DNA from: Alphaproteobacteria bacterium
GTDB taxonomy: Bacteria > Pseudomonadota > Alphaproteobacteria > Micropepsales > Micropepsaceae
Assembly: GCA_015654635.1 (NCBI GenBank)
Contig: JAATGP010000069.1
Span: forward strand, 1-64,000
Length of the DNA stretch: 64,000 bases
Direction: 5' to 3'
Of this stretch, positions 40,615 to 50,206 are shown in pieces; within the stretch, counting starts at the first letter, position 1; the number at the start of each line of letters is the position of its first letter. The position numbers and the translations under genes were made by a program. The notes beneath the pieces are model-generated. The model was not told the DNA's origin and ran no database searches. It saw nothing but the letters and a program-made list of their open reading frames with translations.

Positions 40615-41594
40615 CACTTTCCCAAGCGCCGTTTTTCCCAAGCCAGGGCGTGGTCAACGATGGCATCGATATCGTTCCATTTGGGCTGCCAGTCGATCAA
40701 CTGATGCAGCAGATCGGTCGAGGCGACGGAAACCGCCGGGTCTCCGGGGCGCCGCGGGCTGAAGCGGACAGGAAATTCTCGTCCTGCCGCGCGCTCGACC
40801 GCGCCCAACACCTCAAGCACCGAAAAGCCGCGCCCATAGCCGCAATTGACGATCTGGCTTTTTTTCGTCTCGCGCAGATGGTCCAACAGCAACAGATGCG
40901 CCTCGACCAGATCCGAGACATGGATGTAGTCGCGCACGCCGGTGCCATCGGGGGTCTCGAAATCGCTGCCGAAGACCTCGATCGCGGGCCGCAGACCCAG
41001 GGCGGTTTCGCAGGCGGCCTTGATCAGGTGCGAGGCTTTGGCGGTCGACTGGCCGCAGCGTCCGCTGGGATCGGCACCGGCCACATTAAAGTAACGCAGC
41101 GCGGCATAGTGAAAATCGTGCGCCCGCGCCGTATCGGCCAGCATCATCTCGGTCATCAGCTTGGAGGCGCCATAAGGCGACATCGGATTGGTCAGGGCAT
41201 CTTCGCGAATGGGAACGGTTTTGGGATTGCCGTAGACCGAGGCGGTTGACGAAAACAGGAAGGTTTTGACGCCGCCCCGCACCGCCGCCGCGATCAGGGT
41301 GCGCGATTTGCCGGTGTTATTGCCATAATACGCCAGGGGATCGGTGACACTCTCTGGCACCACGCTGGAAGCGGCAAAGTGAATGATGGTGTCGACCGCC
41401 TGCTCCCGCAAGGTGCGGTCGAGCAGTCTGCCGTCGCCGATATCGCCGCGCACCAGCGTCACATCATCGGGAATCGCCCAGTCGAAGCCGGTGGAGAGGT
41501 TGTCGAGCACCACGGCGCGCACGCCCCGGTCGCGCAAGGCCCAGACCAAGTGGCAACCGATATAGCCGCACCCTCCCGTCACCAATACCGTCAT
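40614..41594 (-). CDS. galE: UDP-glucose 4-epimerase
   Basis: MTVLVTGGCGYIGCHLVWALRDRG, SPYGASKLMTEMML, RDYIHVSDLVEAHLLLL; TGATG overlap with the downstream glycosyltransferase. Confidence 0.93.
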   Translation of the reverse strand: MTVLVTGGCGYIGCHLVWALRDRGVRAVVLDNLSTGFDWAIPDDVTLVRGDIGDGRLLDRTLREQAVDTIIHFAASSVVPESVTDPLAYYGNNTGKSRTLIAAAVRGGVKTFLFSSTASVYGNPKTVPIREDALTNPMSPYGASKLMTEMMLADTARAHDFHYAALRYFNVAGADPSGRCGQSTAKASHLIKAACETALGLRPAIEVFGSDFETPDGTGVRDYIHVSDLVEAHLLLLDHLRETKKSQIVNCGYGRGFSVLEVLGAVERAAGREFPVRFSPRRPGDPAVSVASTDLLHQLIDWQPKWNDIDAIVDHALAWEKRRLGK

Positions 41595-42057
41595 AAATAT
41601 CTTCTCTGGAGTCTTGATGAAGTGGAACGCCGCCGTCCGGCGGCTCGCGGAGGGTGGGAGCATAGCCCATCCCGTTAAGGCAAGAGACAATTTACACCAG
41701 TCCCAGCCCGGCGAGCCCGCCGCCGGGGGTAAATCCCGCCGCTGCGGACGCTGTAAGGCGCCCAAAATTGTCCAAATTTTACTTATGGCACAACATGTTG
41801 CGACAAATTGCGACAGTTTCGGGAGGTGGCAACATTCCTGGATGACATCCGCCGCGGCATTCTCCGCCTCTTCCACACAAAGTCGGCGAAGTGCACGGAG
41901 TGGGTGCAATTTACGACATTTCTCGCGATGCGCGTTGGTCGCTGAGCCCCGGTGGTGACAGCGGCCTGCATCCCGCTCGAAGGCGAACCCGACCCCAAAC
42001 GTGCTAGCAACGCGGAATTCAAGTATGGCTTTTCCCATACCGAAATTTCATTGGTGC

Positions 42058-43005
42058 ATGAGCATGTCCGCTGGTTCTGACGGGTCCAAGATTTATCTTT
42101 GTGTTTCCATTGATTGTGAGTGCGATAAGGGGCCGGGTTGGAAGACCAGAAAGCCGCTGTCCTTTGCTGCCATCACCACCGGCATAGCCGAGCGCCTGCA
42201 GCCCTTGTTCCGCCGCCATGGCGCCAAGCCCACCTATCTGTTGTCGCCGGAAGTGATCCGCGATCCCGCTTCGGTTGAAGCGCTGACAGCCATCGCGTCC
42301 GAATGCGAACTCGGCACCCATCTGCATGGCGAATTTGCCGAGCCCGGCGCCTTCGAGCCGGAGGTAACGTCCGTCTTCCAATGCCATTACGACCGCGCCA
42401 CCGAGCAGGAAAAGCTGCGCGGTCTGACGGCGCTTTTCGCCGATGCCTTCCTGACCAAGCCGCGCTCCTTCCGGGCGGGCCGTTTCGGCATCGGCCGCCA
42501 TTCGCTCGGTATCCTGGCCGATCTTGGCTATACGGTGGATTCCAGCGTCACACCGTTCAAGGACTGGGCTCAGGCCGGCGCGCCGGAAGCCTCTTTTCGC
42601 CAAGCCCCGACCCAGCCTTATTGGCCGGTCTTGGAAAAACCCGCCCAAATCGCCTCTGAGCCTGGCTCGCTCTTTGAGGTGCCCGTTACCATCCGCCCGG
42701 GGGCGCTGTCCTGGCTGCCGTTGATCGGGCGGCATTTCGAGCCGCGCTGGCTGCGGCCCACCAAAGGCAGCCTTGGCGGGCTCATTTCCGTGGCCAAAGA
42801 CGAAATCGCCGCCGCAAGCGGCCGCCCGATCCTGCTCAATTGCATGTTCCATAATGTGGAAATCATGCCGGGCCTCAGCCCTTATGCCCAAAGCCAAGCG
42901 GAGGCCGACGCCATACTGAACCGGCTCGACGGCCTGCTGGCCTTTGCCGCCCGCCAGGGCATTGCCACTATCGGATTGGGTGACGTCCCCGGCCTGTTCT
43001 GTTAA
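42058..43005 (+). CDS. polysaccharide deacetylase-like protein
   Basis: IYLCVSIDCECDKGPGW, ELGTHLHGEFAEPGAFEP, RAGRFGIGRHSLGILADLGYTVDSSVTPFKDW. Confidence 0.7.
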   Translation: MSMSAGSDGSKIYLCVSIDCECDKGPGWKTRKPLSFAAITTGIAERLQPLFRRHGAKPTYLLSPEVIRDPASVEALTAIASECELGTHLHGEFAEPGAFEPEVTSVFQCHYDRATEQEKLRGLTALFADAFLTKPRSFRAGRFGIGRHSLGILADLGYTVDSSVTPFKDWAQAGAPEASFRQAPTQPYWPVLEKPAQIASEPGSLFEVPVTIRPGALSWLPLIGRHFEPRWLRPTKGSLGGLISVAKDEIAAASGRPILLNCMFHNVEIMPGLSPYAQSQAEADAILNRLDGLLAFAARQGIATIGLGDVPGLFC

Positions 43006-43130
43006 AGGGTGCGTACCGTAATCGTGGCTCTTCGTTAACAGCCTGACAGGTCTTGGTTTTAGGCCTGTACAGCAGTTCCAATGGCCTTGTATCGTCGCCC
43101 AAAGGCGGCCATGCATGGCTGGATGAGGTC

Positions 43131-43847
43131 ATGTTATCCGTACAGCATTTGGTGAAGTCGCTCGGGGGACGGCGCATCATCGAGGACGTGACCTTAGAGG
43201 TCGCGCGCGGTGAAATCGTCGGCCTATTGGGGCGCAACGGGGCGGGCAAAAGCACCAGCTTCAAGATGCTGACCGGGTTGATCGTGCCCGATTCGGGGCA
43301 TATCACCCTTGATGGCAATGACATTACCAAGCTGCCGTTTTACGAGCGGGCCCGGCGCGGGATCAGCTATCTGCCGCAGGATACCTTCGTTCCCCGCGCC
43401 CTTTCGGTCGAAACCAACCTGATGATGGTGCTGGAGGTGCGCGAGCCCTCGGCCAAAAAACGCAAAGCCATCGCTGAAGGCCTGCTCGAGCAATTCCACA
43501 TCGCCGATCTGCGCAAATTGCCGGTCGGCACCCTCTCGGGCGGCCAGCGGCGGCGCTGCGAGATCGCCATCACACTGGCTTGCGAGCCCAGTTTTGCCTT
43601 GCTCGACGAGCCTTTCGCCCGGGTCGATCCCCAGGCCATCGAGGAGATTGCGGGCCTTGTGCGGGCTCTGGCCGAACGCAACATCGGGGTCTTGATCACG
43701 GATCATAATGCCCGCGAACTCTTGGGCATGGTGGCGCGCTCCTATGTGATCGAGAGCGGCCGGGTGCTGGCCCATGGCACGCCGGAGGAGCTGCTCGACA
43801 ATGCCGATGTCCGCCGGGTCTATCTCGGCGAGGAGTTCCGCATATGA
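43131..43847 (+). CDS. LptB-like ABC transporter ATP-binding protein
   Basis: GLLGRNGAGKSTSFKMLTGLIVPDSGHITLDGNDITKLPFYERARRGISYLPQD, LSGGQRRRCEIAITLA; LptB-type signature. Confidence 0.88.
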   Translation: MLSVQHLVKSLGGRRIIEDVTLEVARGEIVGLLGRNGAGKSTSFKMLTGLIVPDSGHITLDGNDITKLPFYERARRGISYLPQDTFVPRALSVETNLMMVLEVREPSAKKRKAIAEGLLEQFHIADLRKLPVGTLSGGQRRRCEIAITLACEPSFALLDEPFARVDPQAIEEIAGLVRALAERNIGVLITDHNARELLGMVARSYVIESGRVLAHGTPEELLDNADVRRVYLGEEFRI

Positions 43848-45094
43848 GGCGCCCCGGCATTTCCGGTGTTCTGGCGCGTGCCGCCTCCTGGTTTGTGCGC
43901 TTGCTGGCCGGTCCTTTGGCCCAGCTTTTTGCCCAGCGTTTTTTCAGCGGCGTGGCCCTCTTGGTCTTCATCGTCATGGTGCTGTTCGAGGCGGTATTCC
44001 TGGCCGAGCGCTTCCCCATGGTATTCCGCGCCGTGTTCGAGCATCACGCCGATCCCAGCGCCTCGCTGATCCTTTTGCTATGGAACAGCACTCAGGTGGT
44101 GGATCTGGCGTTGGCGATTGCGGTGCTCGTCGCCGTCTATTGGACCACTTTGCGCCTTCGAGAAAACCGTGAGCTGCTGGTTTTGGTCGCGGCCGGAACG
44201 GGGCCGTATCAGTTGATCAACCTCGTCGTCATGGTGGCGGTGCTGGCTTTGATTTCCTCGATCACTGTTTCGGGCATTTTGGATCCCGCTGCCCGGTTTG
44301 CCGAGCGCCAGCTGCTTTTCAATGCCGAGTTTCAGGCTCTGCGCACCGGAATCAACACCGGCCAGTTCTACGAATTCTCTGGCCGCGTCGCCTTTGCCCC
44401 GGCGCGCAAAGCCGGGGTGGCAAAACGCGCCGCCGCCTATCAGACGCGCGGCCTCTTTGTTTATGAGGATGTGGCGCCGGGCAAATTCCGGGTTGTGACG
44501 GCCGATCATGCCAGCCTCGAAGGTCCGGATGCGATTGGCCGCGTTGTCCTAAAGCTTGGCGGTTTTACCTCTCAAACCTTCACCAGCGCCGGGCGTGGTG
44601 GCTGCACCAATTGCACGCCGGACGACAAATCGAATTCGCGCATGGCGCTGCTCTCGGGCGACGTCACCCAGGCGATGATGGCCGATCAGCTTCTCACCTT
44701 CGAGCCGCGCGGCAGCAGCGCCGACGAGCTGTCGATCTTCGACCAGTTCGCCGAGACGGGATACTCGACCGATCCGCGCCACCGCGAAGATATGCGCCTT
44801 TTGGGCGAGCGGCTGGCGCGCTGTTTTCTCTGCCTGCTGGCGCCGTTCGTGGCGCTCGCCTGTGTCTGTCTGACCAATCGGAGGACCAATTACTTCGCCC
44901 TGCCGCTTGCCTGCATGGCGCTGATGAGTCTCAACGTCGCCAGCGTCTGGCTGATCCGCGTCATTGTTCCACTGGACCCCTGGGGTGCGGTGCGGGCTCC
45001 CGCCATCGTCACCGGGCTGCTGGCAGTGTTGCTTCTGGCCGAAATTTACCGCGAGCAAGGCAAGCTCGCCCAACCGCAATTGGGGCGCCCATGA
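43844..45094 (+). CDS. LptF/LptG family permease (divergent)
   Basis: N- and C-terminal TM bundles, RENRELLVLVAAGTGPYQL coupling region; immediately follows lptB-like gene (ATGA overlap). Confidence 0.75.
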   Translation: MRRPGISGVLARAASWFVRLLAGPLAQLFAQRFFSGVALLVFIVMVLFEAVFLAERFPMVFRAVFEHHADPSASLILLLWNSTQVVDLALAIAVLVAVYWTTLRLRENRELLVLVAAGTGPYQLINLVVMVAVLALISSITVSGILDPAARFAERQLLFNAEFQALRTGINTGQFYEFSGRVAFAPARKAGVAKRAAAYQTRGLFVYEDVAPGKFRVVTADHASLEGPDAIGRVVLKLGGFTSQTFTSAGRGGCTNCTPDDKSNSRMALLSGDVTQAMMADQLLTFEPRGSSADELSIFDQFAETGYSTDPRHREDMRLLGERLARCFLCLLAPFVALACVCLTNRRTNYFALPLACMALMSLNVASVWLIRVIVPLDPWGAVRAPAIVTGLLAVLLLAEIYREQGKLAQPQLGRP

Positions 45095-46287
45095 ACCCGC
45101 CCCCGACGGATGGTGTTGCCAAAGCCGAGCGCCGTATCGTGCTGGCGCCTTTTGGCCGTCACACCCGCTATCTCCTCAGCGGCTATCTGCGCAACGTCTT
45201 CACCGTGCTGTCGATTCTGCTCGCCATCGCTCTCACCATCGATCTGTGGCCGCAATTTCAGTCGGTGGCGGCCCATGGCTCGACCGGTCTGATGGCCTTT
45301 TGGAGCGTGGTGCGCTTTGCCGCGTTGCGCGCGCCGGGATTGATTGCGCCGCTCTTGCCCTTTGCCACCTTCATTGGCGTGGTCTGGACCGAGGTCGCCC
45401 ATACCCAATCGGGCGAGCGTATGCTGGTGTGGAATAGTGGCCGCGCGCCGCTCGATTGCCTGGCACCAGCGCTCATCCTCGGCCTTGTTCTCGGTGCCGC
45501 CGATTTCACCATGGATGCGTTTCTGGGGCCGGCCTCCATGGGCATTCAAATGCATGAGCGTTTGGGCCGCGATGGCGAAACTCTGGATCGCAGCGCGCTC
45601 TCCAAACCCGCCTGGATCGCCCTCTCGAATGACCTCCTCAAGGCCAGTATCAAATTCGGCCCGCCGCCGGTCTTGCATGATCTTGCGGTCTTCCGGCGCG
45701 ATAGCGATGGCCGCCTCTTGGAAGTCGATAGCGCACCCATAGCCCAGCTCGATACGGTCACCGGCCTTTGGCAATTGTCCAACGGCCAATATTGGGTGGC
45801 CGCGAACCCGCATGCACCGCAAGTCGCCTTCGGTGGTGCCACGCATCAGACCATGACGCCGTTTAAAGAACGCAGCGTCGCGCTCGCTCTCAACCCCTTA
45901 TGGCTCAGCTGGTACAATCTGGTGCCGCAATATATCCCGCTGCCAATTCTCCACCGCTTGGCGCATTCGAGCAATATTCCCGATGCCCACGGCCAATATG
46001 CGACGCGCTACTATGTCGTCATCGCCGAAGCTTTCCTGCCTGCTGGCATGGCGCTGTTGGCTGCTTCTCTGGCGATGCTGTTTCTGGCCTATGGCACTTC
46101 GGCACCGGCGCTGATCGGCATCGTGTTTGCGGGCTATACTGCGCATTTCGCCATCAAGGCGGGCCTCATCCTGGGGCAGAACGGATTCATTCCGCCGCTC
46201 CTGGCCGGTTTCACCGTGCCGGCGCTGCTCTTTGCCGCCACCGCGATGGTGCTTGCCATCTGCGCCCGCCAAGCCCGCGCACGTTAG
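45091..46287 (+). CDS. LptF/LptG family permease
   Basis: GRHTRYLLSGYLRNVFTVLSILLAIALTIDLWPQ, APGLIAPLLPFATFIGVVWTEVAHTQSGERMLVWNSGRAP; overlaps the previous ORF. Confidence 0.8.
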   Translation: MNPPPTDGVAKAERRIVLAPFGRHTRYLLSGYLRNVFTVLSILLAIALTIDLWPQFQSVAAHGSTGLMAFWSVVRFAALRAPGLIAPLLPFATFIGVVWTEVAHTQSGERMLVWNSGRAPLDCLAPALILGLVLGAADFTMDAFLGPASMGIQMHERLGRDGETLDRSALSKPAWIALSNDLLKASIKFGPPPVLHDLAVFRRDSDGRLLEVDSAPIAQLDTVTGLWQLSNGQYWVAANPHAPQVAFGGATHQTMTPFKERSVALALNPLWLSWYNLVPQYIPLPILHRLAHSSNIPDAHGQYATRYYVVIAEAFLPAGMALLAASLAMLFLAYGTSAPALIGIVFAGYTAHFAIKAGLILGQNGFIPPLLAGFTVPALLFAATAMVLAICARQARAR

Positions 46288-46291
46288 GGGC

Positions 46292-46894
46292 CTAGTTGTG
46301 CAGGATATGCTCGTGCAGCGCTTTGCCGGTCTCGCGATCGGTGCCGAAAATGTCGAGCGAGGGGACTTGCGGCAACAGCCCCTTATCGATCACTTCAAGA
46401 TAAATGTAGGAGAGCTTGGCCCAGCGATTGCCGATCCTGCCGAAGACTTCGGGCACGCCTTTGGCATCCTGCCCGATATAGAGCGTGCGTTCGGGCATGG
46501 CGGCAATCTTGAAGCTATAGGCGCCATTGGGCCCGTCATGCTTCACCGCTTTGACGCCATAGGCCATCATCCGTTCGGCGAAGTTGAGATCTTTCTTGTG
46601 GCCATCGACATTGTACCAGCGCCAATAGCCGATAATGGGCTCGTCTTTATTGAGCTTGCCGTCTGGCCCCAGATTGGCGGCATAGACCACGGTGTTCGCA
46701 TTTGACGAACGCTCGATATAAAAAACTTGGTTCGGCTCGTTCGGCACCGGGTATTCGGGATGCACGCGCGGGATTTTGTCGAGTTCGCTGATCTCGCTCT
46801 TCATGCTGGCGCCGAGCGCCGGGCCCGCCGCAACGATGGCGGCAAGCGCCAAAAACTGGCCAATTCTACAGAGCTTCTGGCGCAACATCGGCAT
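46292..46894 (-). CDS. exported DUF4833-like protein
   Basis: Signal peptide; NQVFYIERSSNANTVVYAANLGPDGKLNKDEPIIGYWRWYNVDGHKKDLNFAER. Confidence 0.65.
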   Translation of the reverse strand: MPMLRQKLCRIGQFLALAAIVAAGPALGASMKSEISELDKIPRVHPEYPVPNEPNQVFYIERSSNANTVVYAANLGPDGKLNKDEPIIGYWRWYNVDGHKKDLNFAERMMAYGVKAVKHDGPNGAYSFKIAAMPERTLYIGQDAKGVPEVFGRIGNRWAKLSYIYLEVIDKGLLPQVPSLDIFGTDRETGKALHEHILHN

Positions 46895-48101
46895 CCTCAG
46901 GAATAGCGGGCCTTGTGTCCCTGACCACGCCGCTCAATTTCTTGCGCTGCATAGCCTGGGTAAAGAGGGCGAACAGCGTATCGAAATGGCTGTCGAGATC
47001 TCCAATCCGCCGCTTGGCCGCCTCGGCTGCTGCCGCAGAGAGCACAGTGCGGTCGCGTTCCAAAAGCGCGAGCAGACTCTTTGCCGCCGCCGCAGCATCG
47101 CCCGGAGTATACGTCTCGGCATAGGCCGCAGATGCCAGATCGGCAGCACCGCCGCTATTGGGCACCACCACGGGCGTGCCACAGCACAAGGCTTCGGCGA
47201 CCGCAAAGCCATAGGTTTCCGCACTCGAACCATGCAGCAGCACATCGGCACTGGCGAGCACGCGCGCCAGTGTGGTGCGATCCTTCAGCCAGCCTGCCAG
47301 ATGGACATGGGCCGCGCTTTCCGCCTTGGTTTTGATACTGCCGTGAATGAAGCCGTCGCCGACAACATAAAATCCGATTGCACGATCCTGTTGCGCAATG
47401 CTGACCGCGTCGATCAACGTATGCACGCGCTTTTCGGGATGATGCCGCCCGATATTCAGCACCAGTGCCGCTTCGGGTCCAAGGCCACATTGCGCCAGCA
47501 TCGCCGTGCGCAGGGCTTCATCGCGAAGGCCCGGCTTGAACCAGCTCGTCTCGACACCAAAGGGCGCCACATGAAGATTGCGGAGGCCATACCGTGCAAA
47601 GCGTTTGGCGAGCCAGGAACCGGCCACCACCGTGCCATCGAAATGGCCCGCCAGCCTGCGCAAATATGCCCAATACCAGCCGAACAATTTGTCGATGGTG
47701 GCGGGTTTCATTTTCCCCATCAAAAGGGTCTGCGGATACACCGCCACCGGATCGGCATGCATGAAGAGAAGCTTGACTGCTTTGCCCGGCCATTTGGCCG
47801 CCAGCCAGCCGCCGCGCCAGGGCGACGAGCCTTCCAGGACGTCGGGCGCTTCGGCGTCGATGGCGGCAAACACGGCGCGCTTGGACCAGAACATGCGGTA
47901 ATTGGCATCGAAAGGCAGTTGCGGGGTCTTGATCCAGACGATCTTGCCGCCCACACGCATCTCAACGCGATCTTCCGTACCCGGAGCAATAACGACCAGA
48001 TCGTGGCCATGGCGCGCCGCCGCCAGGAATTTGCGATTCACATACTGGCGCACGCCGCCGCCCGTCGGCGAATAGAATTCGGAAATGTCGACGATCTTCA
48101 C
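46866..48101 (-). CDS. glycosyltransferase family 4
   Basis: MKIVDISEFYSPTGGGVRQYV, NIGRHHPEKRVHTLIDAV, HGSSAETYGFAVAEALCCGTPVVVPNSGGAADL. Confidence 0.9.
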   Translation of the reverse strand: MKIVDISEFYSPTGGGVRQYVNRKFLAAARHGHDLVVIAPGTEDRVEMRVGGKIVWIKTPQLPFDANYRMFWSKRAVFAAIDAEAPDVLEGSSPWRGGWLAAKWPGKAVKLLFMHADPVAVYPQTLLMGKMKPATIDKLFGWYWAYLRRLAGHFDGTVVAGSWLAKRFARYGLRNLHVAPFGVETSWFKPGLRDEALRTAMLAQCGLGPEAALVLNIGRHHPEKRVHTLIDAVSIAQQDRAIGFYVVGDGFIHGSIKTKAESAAHVHLAGWLKDRTTLARVLASADVLLHGSSAETYGFAVAEALCCGTPVVVPNSGGAADLASAAYAETYTPGDAAAAAKSLLALLERDRTVLSAAAAEAAKRRIGDLDSHFDTLFALFTQAMQRKKLSGVVRDTRPAIPEDADVAPEAL

Positions 48102-49378
48102 GCGGCCGCCTCGTCTTTACCAACCAGCGCCCGGTAATAACCCAGAATCCGCCCCATGCAATCATCCCAACTGAAGGTCAGCGCCCGCGCCCTCGCGGCT
48201 TCGCTCAGCCGTGCCCGCAAACCCGCATTCTCCGCTATTTCGCCGAGGCGCATCGCAAACATATCACTATTGCGCGGCTCTACCAGAAATCCCGTCTGCC
48301 CCTGCACCACCAGCGAGCGGCTTCCCGTAGCATCGGCACAGACGCAAGGCAGGCCCGAGGCCATCGCTTCTAACGTAACATTTCCAAATGTTTCAGTTTC
48401 GCTCGGAAACAGGAAGACATCCGCCGCCGCATAAGCCTCGGCCAGGTCTTTGCCCTTCAAAAAGCCGGTGAAGATGGCCGTGGGCAAATCGCGCTCCATC
48501 TGGGCCCGGTCGGGTCCGTCGCCGACAATGACGGCGCGATGTGCAATGCCGCGCGCTTCCAGCCGCCGCAATGTCGCCACCACGGTGTCGAGTTCTTTCT
48601 CCCGCACCAGCCGCGAGACGAAGGTGACGACGAATTCATCTGGCGCGATGGCGTGGTGCGCGCGGAAATTGCTGCGGCGCTGCGCCGGGCTGAACAAATC
48701 GGTATCGACGCCGCGCGGCCACAGTTTGAAATTGTCCCGCATGCCATCGGCCAGAAGCGCATCCACCATGGATTGCGACGGCACATAGACTTCGCGGCAT
48801 CTGCCATAAGCATATTTGAGATAGGCCTTGAGCAGCCCCTCGACCCAGCGCGAATAGGGATAATGCTTGAGATAAGTTTCAAAGCGCGTGTGGCAAGAGG
48901 CGACCATGGGAATTCCCATGGCACTGGCGGTTTTCAGCACGCTATAGCCCAGCGGATCGGGCGCCAGCGCGAGATGAATCACATCGGGCGCAAAGGCTTT
49001 CAGCCGCGCGCGATTGGCTTTGGTGAGGCCGAAGGCAATGCGGTATTCGGGCCGTCCCGGCGCCGCGATCGAAGGCACCGCCACCAGCGTTCCGGCATGC
49101 TCAAGGGCAGGGGTCTTGCCGACCGGCGCGAAGACGACAACCTCCACGCCTTGCTTTTCCAAATACGCCACCAACCGGTTCAGCGTCAGCGCGACGCCAT
49201 CCCGGATGTAATTGTAAGAACTCGCTATGATTGCGATGCGCAGCGGAGCATTGCGGTCCGGTGAACCGTTTGTCCTGCCTGCGGCGCGTGCTTGATCATG
49301 GGATGGGTCTGTCACGAACACGCTGCGTATGCTTTTCTGCTTGCCCCTGTGGCGGACTTTACAAGAGGTCGCAGCCAT
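48098..49378 (-). CDS. glycosyltransferase family 4 (PimB/MgtA-like); start uncertain (49378 or about 49315)
   Basis: RIAIIASSYNYIRDGVALTLNRLVAYLEKQGVEVVVFAP, FVSRLVREKELDTVVATLRRLE, FPSETETFGNVTLEAMASGLPCVCADATGSRSLV. Confidence 0.9.
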   Translation of the reverse strand: MAATSCKVRHRGKQKSIRSVFVTDPSHDQARAAGRTNGSPDRNAPLRIAIIASSYNYIRDGVALTLNRLVAYLEKQGVEVVVFAPVGKTPALEHAGTLVAVPSIAAPGRPEYRIAFGLTKANRARLKAFAPDVIHLALAPDPLGYSVLKTASAMGIPMVASCHTRFETYLKHYPYSRWVEGLLKAYLKYAYGRCREVYVPSQSMVDALLADGMRDNFKLWPRGVDTDLFSPAQRRSNFRAHHAIAPDEFVVTFVSRLVREKELDTVVATLRRLEARGIAHRAVIVGDGPDRAQMERDLPTAIFTGFLKGKDLAEAYAAADVFLFPSETETFGNVTLEAMASGLPCVCADATGSRSLVVQGQTGFLVEPRNSDMFAMRLGEIAENAGLRARLSEAARARALTFSWDDCMGRILGYYRALVGKDEAAA

Positions 49379-49428
49379 GGCTTTGTCAACCTTCCGCCGT
49401 AAAACCCTTTCGCATTAAGCGCATAACC

Positions 49429-50181
49429 ATGGTCAGCAACAGCATTCTCATCACCGGCGCCTCCAGCGGTATTGGGGCTGCTTTGGCGCGAGTTTATGCC
49501 GGGCAAGGCAGGCGCCTTTTTCTCTGGGGCCGCGATAACGCCCGCCTGGAGACGGTCGCCGCGGCGTGCCGCGCGCGGGGCGCATACGTAGAAACACGAT
49601 GTTTCGATATCGTGGATTTTTCCGCGCTGATCCAAGAACTCGACGGGCTCGATAGCAAAAATCCGCTCGATCTTGTCTTCTTCAATGCGGGGCTTGGCGG
49701 CAGTCTGCCGCAGGATCGCGCGGGTCAGGATCCGCACACTGCCGAGAAAATGGCGGGTGTGAACTTCACCGCCCCCGCCATTGGCGCCAATCTTATGGCC
49801 GAGCGCATGGCAAAGCGCGGGGCAGGACAAATTGTGCTGGTAGGCTCGGTGGCGGCATCCTTTCCTTTGCCCATGGCACCGCTTTATTCGGGCTCTAAGG
49901 CCGGTCTTGCCATGTTTGCCGAAGCGCTTGGTCTCAGGCTGAAGCGCCATGGCGTCTTTGTTACATTGGTTTCGCCCGGCTTTATCGATACGCCCATGAG
50001 CCAGTCTCTGACCGAGCCGCGGCCCTTTCTCATCACCGCCGACCATGCTGCTGCCATCATTGCGCGCAAAGTGGCGCGTCACGCCCGGCGCGTTGTCATA
50101 CCTTGGCAATTTGCAATGATTCTGGCGGTGTCCAAATGCGTACCGCGCGTTGTGATGCGGGCCGTTTTGGCGGCGTTCTAA
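49429..50181 (+). CDS. short-chain dehydrogenase/reductase
   Basis: ILITGASSGIGAALARVYAGQGRRLFLWGRD, LYSGSKAGLAMFAEALGLRLKRHGVFVTLVSPGFIDTPM. Confidence 0.9.
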   Translation: MVSNSILITGASSGIGAALARVYAGQGRRLFLWGRDNARLETVAAACRARGAYVETRCFDIVDFSALIQELDGLDSKNPLDLVFFNAGLGGSLPQDRAGQDPHTAEKMAGVNFTAPAIGANLMAERMAKRGAGQIVLVGSVAASFPLPMAPLYSGSKAGLAMFAEALGLRLKRHGVFVTLVSPGFIDTPMSQSLTEPRPFLITADHAAAIIARKVARHARRVVIPWQFAMILAVSKCVPRVVMRAVLAAF

Positions 50182-50206
50182 GAGCGCAGACGCGGAGCAT
50201 GGCCGC

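Noticed and set aside
44611-45090. 160-codon upstream extension of the LptG-like ORF
   Set aside because: Lies out of frame inside the LptF-like gene; start at 45091 gives a normal permease N-terminus.
46776-48137. 453-aa plus-strand ORF opposite a GT4 gene
   Set aside because: Antisense shadow of a clear glycosyltransferase.
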